A DNA stretch of 64,000 nucleotides from Ruegeria conchae. GTDB taxonomy: Bacteria; Pseudomonadota; Alphaproteobacteria; Rhodobacterales; Rhodobacteraceae. Numbering within the stretch: the first letter of the stretch is position 1; every line of letters begins with the position of its first letter. The translations under genes were made by a program, and so were the position numbers. Below the pieces are notes generated by a model that had not been told where the DNA came from, did no database searches, and saw only the letters and a program-made list of their open reading frames with translations. Positions 8,156 through 16,038 of this stretch are shown one piece after another. The stretch is from positions 124,001 through 188,000 of the forward strand of contig NZ_AEYW01000006.1 in assembly GCF_000192475.1 (NCBI RefSeq), written 5' to 3'.

Positions 8156-8983
8156 ATGCCTATAGTCTCGGGTATGTTCATCTTTCTTACTACTGCATTA
8201 CTGATCGCTGGCGGGATCGGCTATTATCTCTGGTCCAAAAAGCAGGCCCGCGCGGCACTGCTGGCGACCCATCTGACCTCGCATCAGGGTGACATCATCG
8301 AACAACAGGTGCCCATCATCCGGCGGCTACCCGCCTCATTGCGCAGCCACCTGGATGGCAAAGTGAATCTGTTTCTGGATCAGGTCAGCTTTTATGGCTG
8401 CGACGGGTTGGAAGTGACCGAAGAGATGGAGCTGTCGATTGCGGCGCAAGCCTGTCTGCTCGTGATCAACAGTGACCTTTGGTACGATAACCTGACGACG
8501 ATCCTGATCTATCCCAATGCGTTCAAGTCAAAGCAGCAGCGACGCTCGGGTTATGTCGTGTCTGAGAAAGAGATCGTGAGAACCGGCGAAAGCTGGGATC
8601 GCGGGCCGGTCATTTTGTCATGGGCACACAGTCGGCAGGGCGCGCTGGATGATCGCGATGGGCAGAATGTGGTGCTACACGAATTTGCGCATCAGATTGA
8701 TGATCTGTCCGGAGGTACGAATGGTGTGCCGATCCTGAGCGAAGGGCAGAGTTTTGCCGAATGGGAAAAGGTTTTCCTGACCGCCTATGACGCGCATGTC
8801 CACGCTGTTGAGAGCGGGCGGCGTACGGTAATCGACCCCTATGGTGCGACGGGGCATGAAGAGTTCTTTGCGGTCTCGGTCGAAGTATTCTTCGAGCGCC
8901 CCCGTGCGTTGAAGCACGAGGTGCCAGAAGTCTACGAGCAGCTTTCGAAACTGTTCCGACTCAATCCAGTGGACTGGGCTTAG
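8156..8983 (+). CDS. mtfA: Zinc-dependent peptidase of the MtfA (M90) family
   Basis: A 275-residue protein with one N-terminal membrane helix (about residues 7-26) and the metallopeptidase motif HEFAHQ (His175, Glu176, His179). A further acidic site lies in GHEEFFAVSVEVFFE. E. coli MtfA titrates the Mlc repressor and has aminopeptidase activity; whether that applies here is unknown. I chose ATG 8156 because GGAG lies 5 nt upstream; a second ATG at 8174 is possible. It is divergent from the second ligase and overlaps the permease at 8980 by 4 bp at its 3' end. Confidence 0.88.
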   Translation: MPIVSGMFIFLTTALLIAGGIGYYLWSKKQARAALLATHLTSHQGDIIEQQVPIIRRLPASLRSHLDGKVNLFLDQVSFYGCDGLEVTEEMELSIAAQACLLVINSDLWYDNLTTILIYPNAFKSKQQRRSGYVVSEKEIVRTGESWDRGPVILSWAHSRQGALDDRDGQNVVLHEFAHQIDDLSGGTNGVPILSEGQSFAEWEKVFLTAYDAHVHAVESGRRTVIDPYGATGHEEFFAVSVEVFFERPRALKHEVPEVYEQLSKLFRLNPVDWA

Positions 8984-9786
8984 CGGGCAAGGTTCAGGCG
9001 GAACCGCATCTTTGCTTTTCGCTCGGCTGGCAGGTGGCGGTTCAGGCGTTTGTTGATCATGCCAAACCCCCAAACGATCACCAGCGTCAACAGGATGAAA
9101 TAGAATGCCAGAATCGGGTAGGGGATGAACGGGTTGAACGTCTTGTCCGCGAAATAGCTGGCGTAGTACAGCGCATCGCCCCTTTGCTGCCAGGCCGGGA
9201 AGGCCGAGAAGAAGACCAGCGTAGTTGCGTGGAACAGAAAGATCGCCTCGTTCGTATAGGCGGGCCATGCCAACCGCAGCATGGTGGGCCAGACGATGCG
9301 GCGGAACCGGGACCAGCCCGACATGCCGTAGGCATCTGCCGCTTCAATATCTCCCTTGGGGATCGAGCGTAGGGCGCCATAGAAGATCTCGCCCGAATAG
9401 GCGGCTGTGTTCAGGAACAGCACAATCAGGGCGCCCAGCCAAGCCGAGGTCAGAGCGTCAAACATCGGGTAAGTTTTCTTCAGTGACAGGAAGAAGAAAT
9501 ATGCAAAGAAGAACTGAATGAAGAGCGGCGACCCCCGGAACAGGAAGATGAACCACTCGGACGGTTTGCGCAGCCATTTGTTGGTGGATGCTTTTCCAAC
9601 GGCCAGTGCAGTGGCCAAAAAGAACCCGGTCGCCAGCGCCATCGCGCCGAAATAGACGTTCCAGATCATGCCCGAGCCGATCAGGGTAAACTGCTCACAC
9701 AATGTGAAATCGGTCTTGGGCAGAAGGCGTTCACCGAAGCCAAGCGAACGGAGGCCATAATCCTGTATGGTCTGGATGCAGCTCAT
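8980..9786 (-). CDS. Polar amino-acid ABC transporter permease (HisM type)
   Basis: A 268-residue inner-membrane permease with several hydrophobic helices and the EAA-type loop (SGEIFYGALRSIPKGDIEAA, then DAYGMSGWSRFRRIVWP) that contacts the ATPase. It is the last gene of the order ATPase, binding protein, permease, permease, and its start overlaps the stop of the preceding permease by 4 bp. Together they form a complete importer for a polar amino acid, probably a basic one or histidine, judging from the HisJ/ArgT-like binding protein. Confidence 0.9.
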   Translation of the reverse strand: MSCIQTIQDYGLRSLGFGERLLPKTDFTLCEQFTLIGSGMIWNVYFGAMALATGFFLATALAVGKASTNKWLRKPSEWFIFLFRGSPLFIQFFFAYFFFLSLKKTYPMFDALTSAWLGALIVLFLNTAAYSGEIFYGALRSIPKGDIEAADAYGMSGWSRFRRIVWPTMLRLAWPAYTNEAIFLFHATTLVFFSAFPAWQQRGDALYYASYFADKTFNPFIPYPILAFYFILLTLVIVWGFGMINKRLNRHLPAERKAKMRFRLNLAR

Positions 9787-10670
9787 GCGGTGGTCTCCTT
9801 ACGCAGAAGCTCTCCGCCGGATGTTGCCTGACCGTGGGACAGGCGACGCATCAGTTTTTCAAGCCCGAGTTCCGAGAAACGCGTCATACCAAGGTAAAAG
9901 ATCAGCAATCCAAGGAAGTACCACATGCGCCAATCGCCATGGGGGTACTGCGTGAATTTCGAAGTTTTTGTGCCGCCCAATTCGCGGGCCCAATAGACGA
10001 TATCTTCGACCCCCAGCAGGAACAGCAGGGGGGTCGCCTTGATCAACACCATCCAAAGGTTGGACAGACCGGGCAGGGCATAGACCCACATTTGAGGAAC
10101 AAGGATTTTCCAGAATGTCTGGCGTCGGGTCATGCCGTAGGCTTCTGCCGTTTCCAGCTGCGCATGCGGCACGGCGCGCATGCCGCCGAACAAGACGTTG
10201 GCAGCGAAAGCGCCGAACACAATGGAAAATGTGATGACCGCGAGGAAAAAACCATAGGTTTCGTGCACCCATTCAGGGGCGCTGCCCAGTGGCAGTTTGG
10301 CGGCCTGGCAGACGAGGAAATCGTTGCCCTGACGGATCGGATCGGTCCAGTCGGGGCAGAGAATCTTGTGTCTTACCCACTCAAAACCCTGATCCAGAGC
10401 GATCACGAAGAACATGAAAAAAGCAATATCCGGCACACCGCGTACAATCGCGATATACCCTTTGCCCAACCAGCTAACCGGCGGGATATGCGAGCGCGCT
10501 GCCATGGCTCCGACAAAGCCAAAACCTAATGCAACCGGGGCGGTGACCGCCAGCAAGGCCAGCACCTTGAGGAATGAGGCGTAGAACGACCAGTGGACAC
10601 CGTTGGTCAGGTAGCATGAGAACCAACGGAATGTACCCAGCGTATCGGGATCGGAGCAGTACGAGAAAAT
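9783..10670 (-). CDS. Polar amino-acid ABC transporter permease (HisQ type), apparent ATT start
   Basis: From GTG 10565 the protein would have 260 residues and begin inside its first membrane helix. The same frame continues upstream without a stop through 35 more codons (FSYCSDPDTLGTFRWFSCYL follows the first one) to an ATT at 10670. That ATT has AAGAGG 6 nt upstream, a good ribosome site; no ATG, GTG or TTG lies in the extension. I therefore propose an ATT start and 295 residues. The EAA loop (FGGMRAVPHAQLETAEAYGM) is present. A hairpin separates it from the binding-protein gene. Confidence 0.8.
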   Translation of the reverse strand: MFSYCSDPDTLGTFRWFSCYLTNGVHWSFYASFLKVLALLAVTAPVALGFGFVGAMAARSHIPPVSWLGKGYIAIVRGVPDIAFFMFFVIALDQGFEWVRHKILCPDWTDPIRQGNDFLVCQAAKLPLGSAPEWVHETYGFFLAVITFSIVFGAFAANVLFGGMRAVPHAQLETAEAYGMTRRQTFWKILVPQMWVYALPGLSNLWMVLIKATPLLFLLGVEDIVYWARELGGTKTSKFTQYPHGDWRMWYFLGLLIFYLGMTRFSELGLEKLMRRLSHGQATSGGELLRKETTA

Positions 10671-10703
10671 GGCGGGCCTCTTAGACTGGCAAGGGCGCTG
10701 CAG

Positions 10704-10730
10704 GGACGCGCCCAGCGTTCAGGGCGCGCC
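10704..10730 (-). terminator. GC-rich hairpin between binding protein and permease (attenuator)
   Basis: On the minus strand GGCGCGCCC pairs with GGGCGCGTCC across an 8-nt loop, with no U-run after it. Such hairpins between a periplasmic binding protein gene and its permeases commonly stabilise the upstream message or cause partial termination, giving more binding protein than permease. Confidence 0.55.
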
Positions 10731-10745
10731 ACTTGGATCATCAGA

Positions 10746-11459
10746 TCAGAAGGTCGAGGACACTTCCCACTTGGTGATCAGCTCGTTCAGGCTGCCATCG
10801 TCCTTCATGGATTGGATCGCTGCGTTGAACTTTTCTTTCAGTTCACCGTCCGATTCACGGATGCCCATGCCGACGCCACCGCCCAGCGGTACGTCATCGG
10901 CAACAAATTTCAGCTCACCGTCTTCTTCGACGATCGGTGCGAGGAAGGATTTGTCAGCCAGCACAGCATCGGCTTCGCCGTTGCGGACGGCTGCGATGGT
11001 TTCTTCAGGGCTGGCGAATTCGACCAGAGTTGCACCGGATTCAGCAATGTAACCCGCCTGAATGGTCCCGGTCTGAGCTGCGACAACGCCACCAGCGACG
11101 TCAACGTCATCGGACAGCGCAACATAGGCAGACGGATCCGGTGGCGTATAGTTCTGGGTGAAGTCGATGACTTCGTCGCGCTCGTCGGTGATCGACATAC
11201 CTGCGATGATCACGTCATAGTTGCCCGACACCAGGTTCGGAATGATCGAATCCCAGTCGTTCTTGACCCATTCGCATTCCAGATTCGCGCGCTTGCACAG
11301 CTCATCGCCCAGTTCACGTTCGAAACCGTCGATCTCGCCCGCGTCGTTGATGAAGTTCCAAGGCGCATAGGCACCCTCGGTGCCCATGCGCACGGTATCG
11401 GCCATGGCGATACCGGCGGTCAGCGCCAGTGCTGCAGTGGTCAGAATCAGGTTTTTCAT
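10746..11459 (-). CDS. Polar amino-acid ABC transporter substrate-binding protein
   Basis: A 237-residue periplasmic protein with a clear signal peptide (cleavage near AMA-DTV) and a family-3 solute-binding fold: TEGAYAPWNFIND at the N-terminus, then GFERELGDELC and IIAGMSITDERDEVIDFT. It resembles the HisJ/ArgT/OccT group that binds lysine, arginine, ornithine, octopine or histidine. It lies between the ATPase and the permeases of the same importer. The ligand cannot be fixed from sequence alone. Confidence 0.9.
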   Translation of the reverse strand: MKNLILTTAALALTAGIAMADTVRMGTEGAYAPWNFINDAGEIDGFERELGDELCKRANLECEWVKNDWDSIIPNLVSGNYDVIIAGMSITDERDEVIDFTQNYTPPDPSAYVALSDDVDVAGGVVAAQTGTIQAGYIAESGATLVEFASPEETIAAVRNGEADAVLADKSFLAPIVEEDGELKFVADDVPLGGGVGMGIRESDGELKEKFNAAIQSMKDDGSLNELITKWEVSSTF

Positions 11460-11490
11460 TGTTACTCCCCTTATTGGTTCTGTCCGTTGA

Positions 11491-12267
11491 TTAAGCCGCC
11501 TGAGTGGCGGAGAGAAAGCCCTGAAGCCGTTCGGATTCAGGGGTGGTGAATAGATCTTCTGGCAGGCCCTCTTCTTCGATCAGGCCCTGATGCAGGAAGA
11601 CGACGTGGCTCGAGATATCCGCAGCCATCTTCATGTCGTGGGTCACGATGATCATGGTGCGGCCTTCCGCGGCCAGATCCTTGATCACCTTGATCACTTC
11701 CTGTTCCAGTTCGGGATCGAGCGCCGAGGTCGGTTCATCGAACAGCAGCGCCTGCGGTTCCATGCACAGGCCGCGCGCGATCGCGGCGCGCTGTTGCTGT
11801 CCGCCCGACAGCTGTGCCGGATAAACATCGCATTTGTCGCCGATGCCGACCTTTTCCAGATACCTGCGTGCGCTGTCCTCAACCTCAGACCGATCTCGGC
11901 CCAGAACGGTGACGGGGGCCTCCATCACGTTTTGCAGGATGGTCATATGCGCCCACAGATTAAACTGCTGAAACACCATCGACAGGTTGGTGCGGATGCG
12001 CAGCACCTGTTTGGGGTCGGCGGGACGACGGTGATTGTGGCTGCCGGTCCAGCGGACAGGTTCGCCTTTGAACAGAATCTCGCCTTCTTGGCTGTCTTCC
12101 AACAGGTTGCAGCAGCGTAATAGGGTGGATTTCCCCGAGCCTGAAGACCCGATCAGCGAGACAACGTCGCCGCGATGCGCGGTGATATCCACGCCCTTGA
12201 GCACCTCAAGTTGGCCAAAGCTTTTGTGAAGGTTCTTGATCTCGATGACGGGAGCGGCGTCTGTCAC
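11491..12267 (-). CDS. Polar amino-acid ABC transporter ATP-binding protein (HisP type)
   Basis: A 258-residue ABC ATPase: Walker A GSSGSGKSTL, signature LSGGQQQRAAIARGL, Walker B LLFDEPTSALDPE and the switch histidine in MIIVTHDMKMA. It drives the importer encoded just downstream. The reading frame can be extended to a TTG at 12336, but GTG 12267, preceded by a GGA, gives the usual HisP length and removes a non-conserved tail. It is the first gene of the four-gene operon; the promoter should lie in the 269 bp between here and the S41-like gene. Confidence 0.9.
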   Translation of the reverse strand: MTDAAPVIEIKNLHKSFGQLEVLKGVDITAHRGDVVSLIGSSGSGKSTLLRCCNLLEDSQEGEILFKGEPVRWTGSHNHRRPADPKQVLRIRTNLSMVFQQFNLWAHMTILQNVMEAPVTVLGRDRSEVEDSARRYLEKVGIGDKCDVYPAQLSGGQQQRAAIARGLCMEPQALLFDEPTSALDPELEQEVIKVIKDLAAEGRTMIIVTHDMKMAADISSHVVFLHQGLIEEEGLPEDLFTTPESERLQGFLSATQAA

Positions 12268-12536
12268 GGGCTGTCCAGATATGATTGGTGTTGGTGCGGT
12301 AATAGGGCTGAAAAATCGGGCTAATGCAATGCGCAAATAACAAGTTCACGCTGAGAAATAGCCAATTTGGCCAATGACGCTGTCAGAATTGTCAGTTGGT
12401 TGGGCGATTTGCGTGCCGTTAGGGCGAACAGACAGGTAACCTTATGAGATTTGCAGTGACGGTTCTCAGGCTATCGACACCACCATCATACGAACGATAT
12501 CCAATGCCAACATTGCGGGACTTACCGGCCGTTCGT

Positions 12537-13712
12537 CTAATCGTTCACGCTTTTGAGAATTTGTTGATAGAACGCGACGTTTGCATCCTCACCAGTAGGC
12601 CGTGCGACCCATTCCAAATCTAAACTCAGTGCTCCTGCGGGTACGATTTGCCGCGCGATATCGGGCGGTGTGGTTTCGTCAGACGTTCCATTCTTCCAGT
12701 CGTGAAAGGCTGTTGAGTATCGAACGACCGCTCCGCTAACCGGCAAATCGAGCAACCCGCCCTCGGCAAAGAACGTCAATCCGTCACCCATTTCTTCCCC
12801 GATGAGTTTGAGCCTGTTTCCCAATCGATGTCTAAGGATCGCTACAAACACTATCGCTGCGGAAAACGTGAATTTATCGACGAGCACAACAACCTGCTTG
12901 TTTGCGCTTTCCGAGATCGCGTCGATCAAAGGCATCGTTAGAAGAAAGTCGCCACCAGTATTTCCGCGAACGTCAATCAGAAGTGTTTTGGTCGAGCCGG
13001 CGCGCACATGTTCCACTGCGGCTGAGATGGCTTTGGGTAGCGCACTTTCGTTCGGATCAAAGAAGCTTGGTAACACTATTGATAGCCCAAGCTCTTGCCA
13101 GTCCTGTATTTCCACAAAAATCTCGGGCTCCCAAGCTGGATCAGCCTTGCCGTGCTCGTTTCTCGGGTAGAGCATCGATCCGGGAACCGTATGTTCATTT
13201 GCCAATTTCAGATTCGCTATCTGTCCATTTTCGTCCTGCACACGATATTCGGTCGCTTTGCCGTTTGACGAAAAACCCAAATGTGCCAAAGCGTACGGCC
13301 ACGCAAAAAGGATCGGACCGATGACCCTTTTCCTTTGGCATGTTCCCGCCAGAAAATTCTCTGCCGTGGCTTCAATTTTGCTCAAAGCCGCACCGTTGAT
13401 CGCGATCAATTTTCCACGCGGTGCAATTACCCCTGGTGCCGCCCCCATGACTTGCACTGAACGCCCCACGTTCACGAACCTCAGCGGCAGCACCGAGATC
13501 GCATCATTCGGGATCAGCCTTGTGTGCCCATTTTGGGGGAGTGCCAATAGGCGCATCGCGGACATCAAGAAGGCTTCGATACAGCCCTCCGAGGCGTATC
13601 GCCGGGTTTCACTAAGGCAGCTGTCTATCACGGCCTTATCGATCCGACGAAAGCTGGGATCGGTTGGCAGAGCAGTTTCTAGAATTTGCTTCAGGTCTTC
13701 CGTCAGCGCCAT
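12537..13712 (-). CDS. S41-family peptidase-like protein
   Basis: A 391-residue protein whose C-terminal half resembles the S41 (C-terminal processing protease) fold: LLIDVRGNTGGDF at about 244-256 and a likely nucleophile Ser284 in DKFTFSAAIVF. No signal peptide or PDZ domain is evident, unlike typical CtpA/Prc enzymes, so it may act in the cytoplasm or be exported in another way. Codon use is less GC-biased than in the neighbours, and it stands alone between two unrelated minus-strand groups, hinting at accessory origin. The substrate is unknown. Confidence 0.65.
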   Translation of the reverse strand: MALTEDLKQILETALPTDPSFRRIDKAVIDSCLSETRRYASEGCIEAFLMSAMRLLALPQNGHTRLIPNDAISVLPLRFVNVGRSVQVMGAAPGVIAPRGKLIAINGAALSKIEATAENFLAGTCQRKRVIGPILFAWPYALAHLGFSSNGKATEYRVQDENGQIANLKLANEHTVPGSMLYPRNEHGKADPAWEPEIFVEIQDWQELGLSIVLPSFFDPNESALPKAISAAVEHVRAGSTKTLLIDVRGNTGGDFLLTMPLIDAISESANKQVVVLVDKFTFSAAIVFVAILRHRLGNRLKLIGEEMGDGLTFFAEGGLLDLPVSGAVVRYSTAFHDWKNGTSDETTPPDIARQIVPAGALSLDLEWVARPTGEDANVAFYQQILKSVND

Positions 13713-13844
13713 GATTCACAGTGCGCATAGCCAATCGTCAATGTCTAGATTGGACACGAAGCCGACATCAAGCTTTCTCAGCTCAGGTAAAATTATCCAG
13801 CAGCTTCGTAGTTGGGCTTATCGCTTGGCTGTGCTGCAATTGGC

Positions 13845-14282
13845 TCAGGCTTTGGCTGCTTTTTGCCGTGCCAGTGCCGAATCCACGTCGCTGACACCCA
13901 ACAGGCTTACGACGAGACGCAGCAGCGAATCCTCTTCTCCGCTGCGGTGTCCATCTGCCAATGCAACCGACCACATTGCCTGCACCACGGCTAGGCGATC
14001 ATCATAGGCAATGGCCTCTTTGATGGCGCGGGTAAAGCGGACGGTGTCGGGGGCTTCTGCCTCAAGATCTTCAGCACAGGCGCGCAGGGAGGCGGCTTCG
14101 AACGGGGACAGGCCAAAACGTTCAGCCGAGATGCGGTCGATCCGGGCCATTTCGGTATCGGCATAGTCATTGTCGGATCGTGCAATTCGCACCAACAAGG
14201 CGGTGAGGGCCAGACGGGCGTCATCTTCGACAAGCGGGTCGGGCTGCGGCTGCGTGAGCCGGGACAGGAAATCACTGAACAT
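13845..14282 (-). CDS. TerB-like (tellurite-resistance fold) protein, copy 1
   Basis: A 145-residue acidic helical protein of the TerB-like type, with LALTALLVRIARSDNDY near the N-terminus and ALADGHRSGEEDSLLRLV near the C-terminus, the two helix-hairpin acidic repeats typical of the fold. TerB-fold proteins bind metal and often work at the inner membrane. I chose ATG 14282; a TTG two codons upstream is possible. It is a paralogue of the next gene upstream, from which it is separated by 21 bp, and no other ter gene is present. Confidence 0.7.
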   Translation of the reverse strand: MFSDFLSRLTQPQPDPLVEDDARLALTALLVRIARSDNDYADTEMARIDRISAERFGLSPFEAASLRACAEDLEAEAPDTVRFTRAIKEAIAYDDRLAVVQAMWSVALADGHRSGEEDSLLRLVVSLLGVSDVDSALARQKAAKA

Positions 14283-14303
14283 GGTCAAAGATATAGAGGC
14301 TGC

Positions 14304-14753
14304 TTAGGTCGCTTCCAAGCGGCTTTGTATCCGTTCGCGTGCGGCCTTACTGTCGTTGAAGCTGAGACCCATGGCAATGCGGGCTTCTTCGACCATCTTG
14401 ACTTCTCCTTCATCCGTATTGCCGTCGGCCAGCACCACCTCCCAAAGCGCGTCCAGAGCGGCCAGACGTTCGTTCAGATTGGTGGTTTCGCGGATCAGCT
14501 TGCCGAACGTGTCGGTTTCGGGGGCGGCTGCGTGCAGCTTCTCGCAAGTGGCGCGGACCTTGGCGGCCTCGATCGCGTTGTGCTGGTAGAGACGCGCAAG
14601 GATGCGGTCGATCAGGCTGATCTCTTCCAGCTTATAGTCGCGATCGGCCTGTGCCACGCGCACCAGCAGCGCCCCCAAAGCCAGTTCGGCATCAGGATCG
14701 GGCAACTTGTCATGTTGCGGAGGCCGGAAGGCCTGGAAGAATTTTTTCAACAT
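14304..14753 (-). CDS. TerB-like (tellurite-resistance fold) protein, copy 2
   Basis: A 149-residue protein aligning along its length with the gene downstream: LALGALLVRVAQADRDYKLEE against LALTALLVRIARSDNDYADTE, and VVLADGNTDEGEVKMV against VALADGHRSGEEDSLL. The pair is an old tandem duplication, because identity is moderate. Transcription probably runs from this copy into copy 1. The function is unknown beyond fold membership; an actual role in tellurite resistance is not supported, since terC, terD and terZ are absent. Confidence 0.7.
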   Translation of the reverse strand: MLKKFFQAFRPPQHDKLPDPDAELALGALLVRVAQADRDYKLEEISLIDRILARLYQHNAIEAAKVRATCEKLHAAAPETDTFGKLIRETTNLNERLAALDALWEVVLADGNTDEGEVKMVEEARIAMGLSFNDSKAARERIQSRLEAT

Positions 14754-14794
14754 GAGGTCAAGATATTCCGTAATTCGAGGTGCGCCAAGCGGTG

Positions 14795-15088
14795 CTAGCC
14801 CTCATAGCCCTGAATAATCACAAGATCGGCGGTTGATACCGGTTCACGAAGGGTTTTGGCGGCCTGATATCCTGCACATTCATAACAGGCTAGGGCCTGT
14901 TCATAGCTGGGAAACTCGATCACGACTGTACGGGCTCGGGCTTTGCCCTCGACCTCGGTCCTTTCACCGCCACGCACAAGAAATTTGCCGCCATATTCGG
15001 CAAAAGGGGCCGCGTTGGCAGCGACATACGATTTGTAGGTTTCGATGTCGTCTACATCGACATGGGCGACCCAATAACCTCTGGCCAC
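14795..15088 (-). CDS. DUF1330 family protein
   Basis: A 97-residue single-domain protein of the DUF1330 (dimeric alpha-beta barrel) type: RGYWVAHVDVDDIETYKSY at the N-terminus, a central GGKFLVRGG and VVIEFPSYEQALACYE. Such proteins are small, cytoplasmic and of unknown catalytic role. It lies 71 bp downstream of the PEP-mutase-family gene in the same direction, so the two may be co-transcribed. Confidence 0.82.
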   Translation of the reverse strand: MARGYWVAHVDVDDIETYKSYVAANAAPFAEYGGKFLVRGGERTEVEGKARARTVVIEFPSYEQALACYECAGYQAAKTLREPVSTADLVIIQGYEG

Positions 15089-15159
15089 GGCAATTCCTCC
15101 GCTGGTATCTGATGCAAGGTGCGGAGGAACCGCATAAAATGCAATCCCTTAAAAGTGGA

Positions 15160-15936
15160 TCAACCGCCTGTCTGCAGCGCCTCGCGTGCTTTGTCCTGCA
15201 GCCAAGCGATCATTTGCCGATAAGGCACCGGGCCATAGCTGATCCGCGCCACGCCGAGTTTTGCAAGCGTTGGCGTAACCGGCGTGCCGGGCAGGGCGAT
15301 GATGTTGACCGGCAGGTCGGTGGCCTCGCAAAGCTGGCCAATCATCGCTTCGTCTTTCAGTCCCGGTGCAAAGAAGCCGCTGGCACCAGCATCGGCATAG
15401 GCTTTGGCGCGGGCCATGGCATCATCCAGCATCGCCTGGTTATGCGTTTCCGGAGCCGCCTTTAGGAAAATATCGGTGCGGGCGTTGATGAAAGCAGGCA
15501 CACCCGCAACATCACAAGATTCGCGCATGGCGGCGACACGCGCGGCTTGGGTTTCAGTGTCATAAAGCTCTTTAGTACCAACAATTTGGTCCTCGAAGTT
15601 GAAGCCGATTACGCCGGTTTCCAGCGCGCGTTTGACATTGGCCGATATGCCGAAAGTATCTTCGGCATAGGCGCCTTCAAGGTCCATCGTAACCGGGATA
15701 TCGACCGCCTCAACAATGCGGCGGGCGTTGTCCAGCGCCGCATCAAAGGGGATGTTCTGCCCATCCGAAAACCCCTGTGCCATCGCGACCGGAGCACTGC
15801 CGGTCGCTAGTGCCTTGGCCCCCGCATCGCGCACAGCGGCGGCGCTGCCGGGGTCCCAGATATTGTAAAGGATGACCGGATCGCCCTTCTTATGCAGTGC
15901 GGCAAAAGTTTCTGCTTGGGTAATCTGGTTGGTCAT
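15160..15936 (-). CDS. Isocitrate lyase / PEP mutase superfamily protein
   Basis: A 258-residue TIM-barrel protein: VILYNIWDPGSAAAVRDAG near the start, the metal-site segment VTMDLEGAYAED, NFEDQIVG and INARTDIF. The catalytic KKCGH of isocitrate lyase is absent and the protein is short, so it belongs to the PEP-mutase-like branch, which includes 2-methylisocitrate lyases, oxaloacetate hydrolases and many uncharacterised C-C lyases. The substrate is unknown. It is followed by the DUF1330 gene. Confidence 0.78.
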   Translation of the reverse strand: MTNQITQAETFAALHKKGDPVILYNIWDPGSAAAVRDAGAKALATGSAPVAMAQGFSDGQNIPFDAALDNARRIVEAVDIPVTMDLEGAYAEDTFGISANVKRALETGVIGFNFEDQIVGTKELYDTETQAARVAAMRESCDVAGVPAFINARTDIFLKAAPETHNQAMLDDAMARAKAYADAGASGFFAPGLKDEAMIGQLCEATDLPVNIIALPGTPVTPTLAKLGVARISYGPVPYRQMIAWLQDKAREALQTGG

Positions 15937-15983
15937 GGCCGGTCTCCTGTCGCTGCTATGGCGGCAGTTAACCGTGTAACTGG

Positions 15984-16010
15984 TCGGCGCGTAAAGATAT
16001 TTCGCGCCGA
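15984..16010. terminator. Hairpin after pyrG
   Basis: TCGGCGCG (15984-15991) pairs perfectly with CGCGCCGA (16003-16010) over an 11-nt AT-rich loop, 29 bp downstream of the pyrG stop. There is no U-run on either side, so it is a possible Rho-dependent or message-stabilising hairpin. Confidence 0.4.
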
Positions 16011-16038
16011 GGGGTACAATACTGTTATCGGTCCGTGA

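Noticed and set aside
13845..14753. Tellurite-resistance operon
   Set aside because: Only TerB-like proteins are present; terC, terD, terE and terZ are absent.
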